DNA of 64,000 bases from CALAMC01 sp964459465 (GTDB taxonomy: Bacteria > Zixibacteria > MSB-5A5 > GN15 > PGXB01). Positions 1-9,082 of this stretch are shown here, one piece after another. A program made the translations under genes and the position numbers. Each line of letters starts with the position of its first letter. Positions within the stretch are counted from its first letter, which is position 1. Below the pieces are notes generated by a model. It had not been told where the DNA came from. It ran no database searches and was given only the letters and a program-made list of their open reading frames with translations. The stretch lies in the NCBI GenBank assembly GCA_964459465.1, contig CAYWLR010000001.1, positions 248,001 through 312,000 on the forward strand, given 5' to 3'.

Positions 1-251
1 GTTCGGTTCTGATGGGCATACTGGTGGATGCTGTCTCGGAAGTGCTGGATATACAGCCTGAAGAGATAGAGGATCCGCCGTCTTTCGGGGCCGGTTTCGA
101 TACCCGCTTTATTTTGGGCATCGGGAAGGTCAAGAATACGGTCAAGCTTCTGCTTGATATTGACCGCGTTCTGACCGGAGTTGAAGTTTCCGGCCTGGAA
201 GGTTACAATGAAACGCAGGAAATGAATGAAACATCCGCTCTTGCCATTTAA
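1..251 (+). CDS. cheW: Chemotaxis adaptor CheW, C-terminal part (cut by window edge)
   Basis: This is the 3' end of a CheW adaptor, the cytoplasmic protein that couples chemoreceptors to the CheA kinase. The frame is open to the window edge (codons in frame from base 3), so the true start lies upstream. The visible 83 or so residues carry the CheW C-terminal pattern: GILVDAVSEVL, then FGAGFDTRFILGIGKV and LLLDIDRVL. The tail after this (about 25 residues) is poorly conserved. The gene ends in TAA at 249-251. Chemoreceptor and che genes follow on the same strand, so cheA may lie just upstream; that is inference. Confidence 0.9.
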   Translation, partial: SVLMGILVDAVSEVLDIQPEEIEDPPSFGAGFDTRFILGIGKVKNTVKLLLDIDRVLTGVEVSGLEGYNETQEMNETSALAI

Positions 252-321
252 AAGCGTGAGGGGTCTTAAAAAGCGGATAATAACCAGGAATAAAAAAGGG
301 GCTGCAGAAAGGACAATGAAA

Positions 322-1506
322 ATGAACATTCAAAAGTGTGTTATCATTTTGACGGCCGTTTTTGCGGTTACGGCCATCGGTAGCATCCAGGCCGCCGAAA
401 AACCGTCCTTTGATTTTAAATGGTACGGTTTTGTCAAGCTGGACGGCGCCTATGATCAGAATCCGACCAGTCACGGAAATTTCGTGATGTGGGTGCCGAC
501 TCCCGCATACGCTGATAAAAACGATCAGCAGTTCAATATGACGGCCAATGAAACCCGTTTTGGATTCAACGCTGTCGGCAACAATTACGGTAATGTCAAG
601 GTGAGCGCCAAGGTCGAATTCGATCTGTACGCCAGCATCAGCAACGTCACTATCGCCGAAAACAAAGCCATGCTGCAATTGCGTCACGCTTATTTTAACG
701 TCGAATCGGGACGTTTCGGTTTAACCGCCGGACAAACGTGGGATCTGATATCTCCCCTTAATCCGTCGACGTTAAATTATGCAGTCTTGTGGGGATGCGG
801 CAATATCGGCTATCGCCGGCCGCAGGTGACATTATGGTATAACGCCAAGCCCAATGAGACGACCGCCTTTTCATGGGGAACCGGCTTTTTCCGTACGATC
901 GGCAACGACCTGACGCCGACCTTCACGCTGGCTACCGGCGAAACCGCCGATGGTCCCGATGACGGCACCGATGCCGCCATTCCTTCATTCCAGTCGGCCA
1001 TCGACATTCAGCATAAGCTGGCTTCCGGCGGTTCGGTTCGGGCCGGCGTATCCGGTCTCTGGGGACAGCTGAAGGCTGAAACCAATTTCGGCAATTCCGA
1101 AAAATATGAGAGCTGGGGAGCCAATTTCCACCTGTATTTCGCCCCTAATCCCAACTATGGATTTTCCGGTGAAGTCTGGACCGGCTCCAATCTTGGCAGT
1201 TATTTTGGCGGCGCCTTGAGAAGCAGCGAAATCGAGGGTCTGTCGGCCAGCGGCGGATGGTTGTCGATGTGGGTCAAGGCGAACAAGAAGGTTCAGCTGT
1301 CGGCCGGGTACGGTCTTGATGATCCCGATGATGAGGACATCGCCAGCGGGCGGACCAAGAACTCCTGTGTCTACGGGAATATCCGCTATACCATAGTCCC
1401 GCAGGTAACGCTCGGATTTGAATTGTCGAACTGGGAGACGGACTATAAAAACGCCGATTCCGCCGATAATCTTCGCGCCCAAACATCATTCATATTGAAT
1501 TTTTAA
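322..1506 (+). CDS. Outer-membrane porin, DcaP-like
   Basis: A protein of about 394 residues with an N-terminal signal peptide (hydrophobic run after MNIQKC, cleavage near SIQAA/EKPSF) followed by alternating beta-strands and a C-terminal phenylalanine (FILNF), as in outer-membrane barrels. The ANETRFGF segment, the LQLRHAYF strand and GLTAGQTWDL resemble DcaP-type trimeric porins that take up small carboxylates and peptides. The open frame extends to 226, but AAGGA at 309-313 sits 8 bases before the ATG at 322 and only 2 before the ATG at 316, so 322 is preferred. It lies between cheW and a chemoreceptor, so it may admit the attractant. The family call is by pattern; substrate unknown. Confidence 0.75.
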   Translation: MNIQKCVIILTAVFAVTAIGSIQAAEKPSFDFKWYGFVKLDGAYDQNPTSHGNFVMWVPTPAYADKNDQQFNMTANETRFGFNAVGNNYGNVKVSAKVEFDLYASISNVTIAENKAMLQLRHAYFNVESGRFGLTAGQTWDLISPLNPSTLNYAVLWGCGNIGYRRPQVTLWYNAKPNETTAFSWGTGFFRTIGNDLTPTFTLATGETADGPDDGTDAAIPSFQSAIDIQHKLASGGSVRAGVSGLWGQLKAETNFGNSEKYESWGANFHLYFAPNPNYGFSGEVWTGSNLGSYFGGALRSSEIEGLSASGGWLSMWVKANKKVQLSAGYGLDDPDDEDIASGRTKNSCVYGNIRYTIVPQVTLGFELSNWETDYKNADSADNLRAQTSFILNF

Positions 1507-1560
1507 TTTAAGGATACGAACGCATGCAAGTATATCACATCAAGGGTTCAGGAGGGGTGA

Positions 1561-3219
1561 ATGTTTAATAAGTTCAAACTTTCGACTCGCATCATGTCAC
1601 TGGGAGTAATACTGGTTGTGGCCTTTGTCCTGGTATTGGCCTGGGTCTATCCCCAGTTCAAGTCGAAAATGTACGATGCCAAATATATCAAGACCCAGCA
1701 TCTGGTTGAATCGGCCTGGTGCGTTCTTGATTATTATTCAAAGATGGCCAAAAATGGCACGATGACTGTTGAGGATGCGAAACAGCAGGCCATGGAAGCC
1801 ATAAAGATAATGCGTTACGATGGAAACGAGTATTTCTGGATTAACGATAACGAACCGCGCATGATAATGCACCCGACTAATCCGGATCTGGATGGAACCG
1901 ATCTTTCACAAAACGCCGATCCGAACGGTAAACGAATCTTCATCGAATTCGTACGTATATGCCAGAGTCAGGGTGCCGGTTTTGTCGATTATTATTGGCC
2001 GAAACCTGGTTCACCCAGACCGGTTCCGAAGATTTCTTATGTCAAGCAGTTTTCGGACTGGGGATGGATTATCGGTTCGGGCATATATATCGACGACGTT
2101 GAAGCCGAAATGGCCCGCTTTTTCTATATCATTTTCGCGGTGGTTTCAATCATAGCTGTCGGTGGTTTGATTCTGTCTTATTTAATGGCCCGGTCGGTGA
2201 CCAGACCGATCAATCGTGCCATTCAAGGTTTATCGGCCGGTTCCGAACAAGTTGGCTCGGCCTCGGATCATATATCTTCGGCGAGCCAGTCTCTGGCCGA
2301 AGCCACCACCGAGCAGGCTTCATCCCTGCAGGAAACGTCTTCCGCTCTGGAAGAGATTGCCAGTATGACCAAGCAGAACGCCGATAATGCCATGCAGGCC
2401 AATATCCTGGCCGGTGAAGCCAGCACCGCCGCCGATAAGGGCACGGGTGCAATGGAAGGCATGGCACGCGCCATACAGGAAATCAAACACTCGTCCGACG
2501 AAACCGCCAAAATCATCAAGGTCATTGACGAGATCGCTTTCCAGACTAATCTTCTGGCCCTTAATGCGGCGGTCGAAGCCGCCCGTGCGGGCGAAGCCGG
2601 AAAAGGATTCGCCGTGGTGGCCGAAGAAGTCCGCAACCTGGCCCAGCGCAGTGCCGAAGCGGCCAAGAATACCAGCGCCCTTATCGAAGGTTCGCAGAAG
2701 AATGCCGATAACGGTGTCCGCGCGACCGAAGAATTCATGGGTATCTTGAAGGATGTTACCACTTCGGTCAAGAAGGTCACCGATTTGATCGGCGAGGTTT
2801 CCGCGGCCAGCACGGAGCAGGCGCAGGGTGTGGAGCAGGTCAATTCGGCTGTTTCCCAGATGGATCAGGTGACCCAGCAGAACGCGGCCAATGCCGAAGA
2901 ATCGGCCTCGGCCAGCGAAGAACTTGCCGCCCAGGCCCAGCAGTTGCAGGAAATTGTTCGGGAATTGACGGTTATCGTTGAGGGCACCAAAGTCCGCGAT
3001 CGATTGACCAGTACGCATCGTTCGACTGATTATTCGAAGCCGGCAATTCATAAGACCATCGCCAATGTGGGCGGGGCGGTCAAGGATAAGATCCGGGCGA
3101 CCGTCAAGAAACACTCCGAGAAAATGAGCGCTGACATCCCGGGCAAGCCGGTCCCACGCAAGACGGTTCGTCCCGAGGAAGTAATCCCGCTCGACAAGGA
3201 GGAAGTCGCGGGATTCTAG
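1561..3219 (+). CDS. Methyl-accepting chemotaxis protein with periplasmic Cache domain
   Basis: A 552-residue transmembrane chemoreceptor. TM1 is about residues 13-30. A periplasmic single-Cache (sCache_2-like) ligand domain spans about 35-185, with the typical YFWINDNEPRMIMHP and WGWIIGSGIYIDDV segments. TM2 is about 188-210. A HAMP-like linker leads into the signalling domain with the hairpin tip EIAFQTNLLALNAAVEAARA, which contacts CheA and CheW. The start is supported by AGGAGG before 1561. The C-terminus carries a flexible linker and the tail RPEEVIPLDKEEVAGF, shared almost exactly with the second receptor at 4860-6913; it may tether the adaptation enzymes CheR/CheB/CheD encoded nearby. 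Ligand unknown. Confidence 0.95.
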   Translation: MFNKFKLSTRIMSLGVILVVAFVLVLAWVYPQFKSKMYDAKYIKTQHLVESAWCVLDYYSKMAKNGTMTVEDAKQQAMEAIKIMRYDGNEYFWINDNEPRMIMHPTNPDLDGTDLSQNADPNGKRIFIEFVRICQSQGAGFVDYYWPKPGSPRPVPKISYVKQFSDWGWIIGSGIYIDDVEAEMARFFYIIFAVVSIIAVGGLILSYLMARSVTRPINRAIQGLSAGSEQVGSASDHISSASQSLAEATTEQASSLQETSSALEEIASMTKQNADNAMQANILAGEASTAADKGTGAMEGMARAIQEIKHSSDETAKIIKVIDEIAFQTNLLALNAAVEAARAGEAGKGFAVVAEEVRNLAQRSAEAAKNTSALIEGSQKNADNGVRATEEFMGILKDVTTSVKKVTDLIGEVSAASTEQAQGVEQVNSAVSQMDQVTQQNAANAEESASASEELAAQAQQLQEIVRELTVIVEGTKVRDRLTSTHRSTDYSKPAIHKTIANVGGAVKDKIRATVKKHSEKMSADIPGKPVPRKTVRPEEVIPLDKEEVAGF

Positions 3220-3541
3220 GCCGACAATTACACGGATAATGTGGTTTCCCTTTTTTTTGGGGGAAAATGACCAATGCCCTGACGGGAGACCGAAATAAAC
3301 CTCGGTCTCCCTTAAAAAACGGGTTCGACATACAACATGAACGGACAATGCCTTGAGCCCGAAAGCAACAGAAAAAATTAGAAATTACAACCAAAAGCCA
3401 GATTGCACATGATTAACAGAATATTAATGACAGCACTCAGGACGAGGATTCGCGATATGAATTGGTCGCGGTGGTTTGGCAGCTTCATACTGAATCAGTT
3501 GGAGAGGAAATAAGCACTCCAACGAAGAAAGGAAATGGAAA
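3220..3541 (+). other. Intergenic leader region before the substrate-binding protein gene
   Basis: A 322-base gap with no credible gene. It holds a 10-bp perfect hairpin (3284-3293 with 3302-3311) and a 7-bp perfect hairpin (GTTGGAG 3498-3504 with CTCCAAC 3517-3523) about 18 bases upstream of the next start codon. A T8 run lies at 3251-3258. The first hairpin may end the chemoreceptor transcript, but only two Ts follow it. Confidence 0.5.
3284..3313 (+). terminator. Candidate hairpin terminator after the first chemoreceptor
   Basis: GGGAGACCGA (3284-3293) pairs perfectly with TCGGTCTCCC (3302-3311) around an 8-base loop. Only TT then A-rich sequence follows, so it may be a weak terminator or an RNA-stability hairpin. 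Confidence 0.45.
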
Positions 3542-4801
3542 ATGACACGGATCAACAAAACTTCAGTCGTGATTATGGCTGTCTGCTGCATGATGCTGGC
3601 GGTATCGGCCATGGGGGCAGTCAAGATAGGAATGAATTATCCCAAGACCGGTCCGTATGCCGCGGAAGGGCTGGATCAATGGCGCGCCGCTGAAATGGCG
3701 GTGGCCGAAATTAACGCCGCCGGCGGTATTCTCGGTGAGTCGATCGAAATCGTCTGGCGGGATTCGCAGTCCAAACCGGACGTCACCGTGACCAACGTAA
3801 CGGAATTGATCGATAAAGAAGGCGTAAAGATGGTTTTCGGCGGTTCATCCAGTGGCGTTGCCGTGGCCGCCGGCAAAGTTTGTCATGAGAAGAATGTACC
3901 ATTTTTTGGCACCCTTACTTATTCAACCGCGACAACCGGGACCGATGGTTATAGAACCACATTCAGAGAATGTTATGATTCCTGGATGGCGGCCAAAGTA
4001 CTGGGCGCTCACCTCAAGAAAAATTTCCCGGGTAAAAAGTATTTTTATGTGACATCCGATTACACCTGGGGCTGGACAACCGAATCTTCGTTGAGACAAT
4101 TCACCGATACAAAAGACGAAGAAGCCCACAAGCGATTCAAAACGCCATTCCCGGGTGCCACTGTCGATGATTTCAAAAGAGCTTTGAGTTTTGCCAAGAT
4201 GGTGAAACCGGACGTTTTGGTTCTGGTTCTTTTCGGTGATGACATGATAGAAGCCATTCGTTTGGCGACGTCGATGGGGATGAAGGAAACGATGCAGATA
4301 GTGGTCCCCAACCTGACGCTGGCCATGGCTGAAGGCGCCGGTCCGAAAGTTATGGAAGGCGTCGTCGGTGCCGTTCCGTGGGATTGGTGCATACCCTACA
4401 AATATAATTATGCCCAGGGGAAGAATTTTGTCGAAAAATTCGCCGCCAAGTACAATCGCTATCCCTCCACTTCAGGAGCTTCGGCCTATTCCATCCTTTA
4501 TGAATACAAGGCCGCCGTGGAAAGAGCCAAAAGCTTTGCCACCGATGCCGTGGTAAAGGCACTGGAAAATCACCAATATACCTTTTTGAAGGACAAGCAA
4601 TATTGGCGCGATTTCGACCATCAGTCGGTTCAAACCGTCTATCTGGTAAAATGCAAACCGGAAGCGGAAGTATTGAAGGACAAGTACAAACTTGATTATT
4701 TTGACGTTATCGCCTCCATGTCCGGGGATGAAGCCGCCGTGTCTCGTACGGAATGGAATGCAGAGCGCCGGGCGGCTGGAAAACCGGAAATGCTTCAATA
4801 A
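3542..4801 (+). CDS. ABC-type (Leu/Ile/Val-family) periplasmic substrate-binding protein
   Basis: A 419-residue type I periplasmic binding protein of the branched-chain amino acid/amide family. A signal peptide (hydrophobic to about residue 25, ending SAMGA) precedes the mature start VKIGMNYPKTGPYAAEG, where the family's ligand pocket begins. INAAGGILG, FGGSSSGVA and YVTSDYTWGW are family landmarks. AAAGGA at 3528-3533 sits 8 bases before the ATG. No permease or ATPase gene accompanies it. Instead it lies between two chemoreceptors and is followed by a strong terminator. It may therefore present a ligand to a receptor rather than serve import; this is inference. Specificity cannot be read from the sequence. 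Confidence 0.88.
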   Translation: MTRINKTSVVIMAVCCMMLAVSAMGAVKIGMNYPKTGPYAAEGLDQWRAAEMAVAEINAAGGILGESIEIVWRDSQSKPDVTVTNVTELIDKEGVKMVFGGSSSGVAVAAGKVCHEKNVPFFGTLTYSTATTGTDGYRTTFRECYDSWMAAKVLGAHLKKNFPGKKYFYVTSDYTWGWTTESSLRQFTDTKDEEAHKRFKTPFPGATVDDFKRALSFAKMVKPDVLVLVLFGDDMIEAIRLATSMGMKETMQIVVPNLTLAMAEGAGPKVMEGVVGAVPWDWCIPYKYNYAQGKNFVEKFAAKYNRYPSTSGASAYSILYEYKAAVERAKSFATDAVVKALENHQYTFLKDKQYWRDFDHQSVQTVYLVKCKPEAEVLKDKYKLDYFDVIASMSGDEAAVSRTEWNAERRAAGKPEMLQ

Positions 4802-4845
4802 AGGCTTTTTTCCGGTCGGGCTTTTTGCCCGACCGGGGCCTTTTT
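4801..4845 (+). terminator. Rho-independent terminator after the substrate-binding protein gene
   Basis: CCGGTCGGGC (4812-4821) pairs with GCCCGACCGG (4827-4836) around a T5 loop. An outer AAGGC/GCCTT extension and a T5 run at 4841-4845 follow. It isolates the binding-protein gene from the next receptor. Confidence 0.88.
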
Positions 4846-4859
4846 ATTAGGAGGGTGAT

Positions 4860-6913
4860 ATGAAATTAAGCGAATTTTGGTCGGCAAAGAGTCTTCGATT
4901 CAAGCTCATTTCGGGAATCTTGATTTCGCTGGCTCCGATGATAGCCATTGTGGCGGCGACCTACCAGTATAATAAGTCGGCTTCAGTCGAAAACAGCGGG
5001 CATATAATGGAGCTGGTCGCCAAAAATGGGGCTCGGTCGATGAATACTTATCTTGCCGCTCAATCCAAAATCTTTTCGGATTGGACCAGAGACGATATTT
5101 ACGGCCTCGCTATCGAATTCAGTACAATTGAAGAGATGCGGAGTCAGTTCGGGACGATGCTAAAGGAGGCTCCCGATTTTGCGCTGTTGCTTTTGGCCGA
5201 CAAACAGGGGACGACGATAATCGCCAGTGGTTCCCCCAAATATTCTGGTAAGACTTCATCCATAGCCGGCGCCAAGGTAGAAAATGCGCAGGAATTAATG
5301 GCCAAGGGCGTTGCCTCGGTCGACATTGCCTCCAGTTCCCTGTTAAAAAATCTGGGTGACAAATCTCCGGCGACTATGCGATTTGCTTTTCCCGCCAAGA
5401 ACAGTTCGAATGAAGTCTGCGGGCTGTTTGTGGCTTATCTGGATTGGTCGGAAATACAGAAAAAAGTGATTGCCGTCGCCAATGAACTGACCGGTCAGGG
5501 ACTTGAAGGAACCCATGCGGCGGTATTTGACAGGAAGAATAACATAGTATTGAGTCATTCCGAAGCCGGAAACATCGGTGGAGCGCTCAATTGCGGAACG
5601 ACATTTTTGTCCTGGCTTGGCAATGGCAATGAGCTTACTCTTAAGACCGAAACTTACAACGATGCTTGGCATTATGTCATCTATGATAAATTGTATGATG
5701 GACAAAATCGGGTAGATCGGGAAGGCAATGCCAACGGGGACGCCAAAATAGTATTATCGTTGTTTGTCCCCGAAAAGAGCATAATGGGCCAGGTGCGGCA
5801 GGTCCTGTATATGTCACTGCTGTTTGCCGCCATTGGCGCCGTATTATCCTTGATTATTACTATTGTGCTNNNNNNNNNNTGCTCGATAATTCCATTGCAC
5901 GGCCCGTCAAAGGAGTGATCGAAAACCTTACCCACGGGGCGTATCAGGTGGAATCGGCGGCGAGCCAGGTTGCCGGAGCCAGCCAGTCTTTGGCGGAAGG
6001 GGCTTCGGAACAAGCTTCATCACTGGAAGAAACATCGGCCTCTCTTGAGCAGATAACCGGTATGACGCGCCGGAATGCCGACAATGCCAGACAAGCCAAT
6101 ATTCTCGCCACCGACGCCAGCTCGGCGGCAGATAAGGGTGCCGCGGCCATGGAGGGAATGTCCCAGGCCATGCAGGAAATCAAGCGTTCTTCTGACGAAA
6201 CCGCCAAAATAATAAAGGTCATCGATGAAATCGCTTTCCAGACCAATCTTCTGGCATTAAATGCCGCCGTCGAAGCGGCCCGCGCCGGCGAAGCCGGGAA
6301 AGGATTTGCCGTGGTGGCCGAAGAGGTGCGCAACCTTGCCCAGCGGAGTGCCGAGGCCGCGAAAAACACGAGCACGTTAATCGAGGGGTCGCAGAAAAAC
6401 GCGGACAACGGTGTCCGTGCAACCCAGGAGCTGGTCGGCATGCTGAATGAAATCACCACCGGTATTAAAAAAGTAAGTGGTTTGATTAATGAAGTAACAG
6501 CCGCCAGTGAAGAACAATCCCAGGGAATAAATCAGGTGAACGAGGCGGTGACCCAGATGGATCAGGTTACCCAGCAGAATGCGGCCAACGCCGAGGAATC
6601 ATCGTCGGCCAGCGAAGAGCTTTCTTCACAGGCCCAACAGCTGCAGGAGATTGTCCGGGAATTGACGATTATAGTCGAGGGGACAAAAGAACGCGACCAG
6701 TACTCCAACAAATCCGGCTCGACTGGTTATTCATCATCCTCGATAAAAAAGGCTATCGTCGGTATCGGTGGGACAGTCAAGGATAAAATCCATGCCACCG
6801 TACAAAGGCAGTCCAATAAAATGAGCGGCCGTCCTATGAGTAGCCCGGCGCCGCGTAAGCCTCGTCCCGAGGAAATGATACCGCTCGAAAAGGAGGAAGT
6901 CGCGGGATTTTAG
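4860..6913 (+). CDS. Methyl-accepting chemotaxis protein, interrupted by a sequence gap
   Basis: One chemoreceptor of about 684 residues read as two frames because of ten N at 5870-5879. The 5' part (from ATG 4860, SD AGGAGG) has TM1 at about residues 20-36, a large periplasmic domain resembling a double Cache fold, and TM2 at about 318-340 just before the gap. After the gap the frame LDNSIARPVKGVIENL, a HAMP-end-like linker, continues without an initiation site into a full signalling domain and the tail RPEEMIPLEKEEVAGF. The frames before and after the gap differ, so the real missing length is 2 modulo 3 (for example 8 or 11 bases), not 10. The signalling domain is nearly identical to that of 1561-3219, but the sensor domain is different. 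Confidence 0.9.
5870..5879. other. Scaffold gap (10 N)
   Basis: Ten consecutive N in the chemoreceptor gene, just after its second membrane segment. Ten is a usual placeholder length, and frame analysis shows the true number differs. Confidence 0.99.
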
Positions 6914-6968
6914 AAATATAAGAGGTCGTGTCTGTTTCGCGAGGGGCATATGCGCTGTGCATTTTGAT

Positions 6969-7006
6969 ATCGGGAGGTTATCGGCCGATTGCCATGGCCT
7001 CCCGAT
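6969..7006. repeat. Imperfect long hairpin between receptor and FapA genes
   Basis: ATCGGGAGG (6969-6977) pairs with CCTCCCGAT (6998-7006). The 20-base loop itself contains the self-complementary ATCGGCCGAT. There is no T-run after it. The 226-base gap 6914-7139 holds nothing else I can support. Confidence 0.4.
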
Positions 7007-7139
7007 CAAGTGCAGAAAACATAAAAATCGCACGACATGCTCTGACACGGCGTGTTTTTGTTAAGAGGTTGTTATACCGGTTGACAGAGAATGCATTTAA
7101 GGGGCCAAGGTTTTGAATTGCCCCGGATAACGGACGTTA

Positions 7140-8579
7140 ATGGCTGATTCTGAAGAAAATAAGGGAAACGATACCGGGTTTCGGTTTGACCTGAAAGTGT
7201 CGGAAGATAAGATGACGGTCTATTTGACCTGTCAGGCTGATGCCGTTCAGTCCGATAGTTTCGCGGCGGATCTGAAATTGCACCTGGAGAAGATTAAAGT
7301 GACGGCGGCAATCGATGACGCGCATATCGGCGAGGCGAAAGCGCAAGCGGCCTCGGCGGGGCATCTGGTTAATTTCCCCATAGTCAGCGGTGTCGCTCCG
7401 GTTATGCCCATTAACGGTCGACTGGAGTGGACCGGCGACTATTTTGCGGAAGGCTATTATATCGACCCGGTAACGCATAGAATCGATTTCCATCAGAAAG
7501 TGGAGAACCGGGCCGTCGAGAAGGGTCAACTTCTGGTAAAAGTAATTCCGGCCGTGACGGGAAAAGACGGCCGCGATGTCTATGGTGTGGCGGTAAAGGT
7601 GGCGCCGGCGGTGGGAGTCCGCCTTCGGGGAGGTCCCCATGTCGTTTGGGATGAGGAAGCCGGGGGTTATCGAGCCGCGTGCAACGGCCGGGTGCGCCTG
7701 GTCGGCGAGTCACTCGACGTGGACGAGGTCATGCATATTCGCGGGGACGTTGGCAAGGATACCGGGAATATAGCCCACAACGGTCAGTTGGTAATAGACG
7801 GGAATGTGGAGTCGGAATTTAAGATCGAGGCGACGGGAAATATCGAAGTCAAGGGTTTGATATACGCCAGCGATATAATTTGCGGCGGCAATCTGGTTGC
7901 CCGGGGCGGGATAAACGAGAATATCAACAAGCGCGTTTCGGTCAAAGGCGATATTGTCACGAAATATATAATGAACGCGACCGTCGAGTGCAGCGGAAAT
8001 ATAAACGTCCAAGCCGAGATTTTTCAGTCAAATATAAGATGCAGCGGGGAAGTCAATTGCAACGAGGGGCGGATTGTCGGCGGTGAAATTTATGCTGTGA
8101 AGGGTATAACGGTCGGAGAGACGGGTTCCAAGGGCAATGTTAAAACTTCTCTGGTTGTAGGTGTCGACAGTTCTCTGCTAAATGAAATCAAGAATCATAC
8201 CGATATCATTGATAGGCAAAAGGATATTATTAAGAAATTAACGGCGGTTCACAAGAGGCTTAAATCAAGCTGGGCGGCTTTGACTCCCGCCCAGAAAGAG
8301 GGGATGACCGAAATGAGCTTTAAAATCGCCGAAGCCGAGGAAGATATTCTTGAGCGAGAAGAAAAATCCAAGGAATTAAGAAAGCAGGCATATGCCAATC
8401 GGGATGCCCGGATCGTAATCATGCAGATGGTGTATCCGGGAGCCGCTCTGCGGGTGGCTGATACGCAGACGGGCATTTCCGAAACCCTGCTCGGCCCCGT
8501 GGTCGTTTATCAGGACAGGGTAAGCCGGCAGTTGGCCATGTCTTCGGAACTTGCCAATAAAGCAGAGGAAGTTTCATGA
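7140..8579 (+). CDS. FapA-family (DUF342) polymer-forming protein
   Basis: A 479-residue protein of the FapA/DUF342 family. The N-terminal third carries the family segment VVSGVAPVMPINGRLEW and the loop KVIPAVTGKDGRDVYG. The middle (about 190-330) is a right-handed beta-helix of short turns (NIAHNGQLVIDGNVESEF, NIEVKGLIYASDI). The end (about 340-430) is charged and helical, probably a coiled coil. Family members have been linked to flagellar assembly and cell-envelope sensing, but their biochemical role is unsettled. It heads the overlapping che block: its stop overlaps the ATG of cheX by ATGA. The upstream ribosome site is weak. Confidence 0.88.
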   Translation: MADSEENKGNDTGFRFDLKVSEDKMTVYLTCQADAVQSDSFAADLKLHLEKIKVTAAIDDAHIGEAKAQAASAGHLVNFPIVSGVAPVMPINGRLEWTGDYFAEGYYIDPVTHRIDFHQKVENRAVEKGQLLVKVIPAVTGKDGRDVYGVAVKVAPAVGVRLRGGPHVVWDEEAGGYRAACNGRVRLVGESLDVDEVMHIRGDVGKDTGNIAHNGQLVIDGNVESEFKIEATGNIEVKGLIYASDIICGGNLVARGGINENINKRVSVKGDIVTKYIMNATVECSGNINVQAEIFQSNIRCSGEVNCNEGRIVGGEIYAVKGITVGETGSKGNVKTSLVVGVDSSLLNEIKNHTDIIDRQKDIIKKLTAVHKRLKSSWAALTPAQKEGMTEMSFKIAEAEEDILEREEKSKELRKQAYANRDARIVIMQMVYPGAALRVADTQTGISETLLGPVVVYQDRVSRQLAMSSELANKAEEVS

Positions 8580-9082
8580 AAGCAGAAAACATCAACCCGT
8601 TCGTGGAATCCGTCGCAGAGACTTTCGAAAATATGCTCGATTGTCCGGTCGTTACGAAAAAGCCGATAATGGACAAGGATGAAAATGGCAGTCCCGATAT
8701 TATCGGTCTGATAGGGCTGTCCGGCACGGCTCAAGGGATTGTCGCCTTAAGGTTGCCGGTCAAGACGGCTCTGGCGGTAATCAGTAGAATGGTTGGAGTG
8801 GAATTTCGAGGCGTCGATTCCTCCATCATCGACGGCGTGGGCGAATTGGTCAACATTATCGCCGGCAATGCCAAAGCGAAATTTCAGGGCCATGCCATCG
8901 CTTTAAGTCTTCCCACCGTCGTCAGAGGCAGCATTTATCGGCTGACCAATCTCGGCGATACGGTCTGGCTGACCATCCCGTTTGAAAGCTCCCTGGGAGA
9001 ATTTTCGCTTTCGGTATGCTTCAAGGCGGGCGAGCAATCATCCAAAAAGGAGGCCATTCATGCAAGTGCTAATAGTCGATGA
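8576..9082 (+). CDS. cheX: CheX-type CheY-P phosphatase (first copy)
   Basis: A 168-residue CheX/CheC-family protein that should dephosphorylate CheY-P and so reset the chemotaxis signal in the cytoplasm. The single catalytic helix motif ExxN is present as E90-L-V-N93 in the stretch DGVGELVNIIAGNAKAK, equivalent to Glu96/Asn99 of Thermotoga CheX. It starts within the stop of the FapA gene (ATGA) and overlaps the following cheY by 23 bases, which points to translational coupling of a response regulator with its own phosphatase. A second CheX-like gene lies at 12037-12519. No cheZ is present. Confidence 0.9.
   Translation: MKAENINPFVESVAETFENMLDCPVVTKKPIMDKDENGSPDIIGLIGLSGTAQGIVALRLPVKTALAVISRMVGVEFRGVDSSIIDGVGELVNIIAGNAKAKFQGHAIALSLPTVVRGSIYRLTNLGDTVWLTIPFESSLGEFSLSVCFKAGEQSSKKEAIHASANSR

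Noticed and set aside
2320..3348. Long minus-strand open frame (342 codons) over the first chemoreceptor
   Set aside because: It lies opposite the well-supported signalling domain, has no family pattern, and arises from GC-rich codon positions.
5915..6913. A separate soluble chemoreceptor starting at 5915
   Set aside because: The apparent start follows an N-gap, lacks a ribosome site and continues the linker of the preceding membrane part.
1561..6913. CRISPR or tandem-repeat array suggested by the near-identical segments
   Set aside because: The similarity is between two chemoreceptor signalling domains; there are no short spaced repeats.
6928..7116. Plus-strand open frame of 62 codons between receptor and FapA genes
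   Set aside because: No credible ribosome site or family pattern, and it covers a hairpin-forming sequence.
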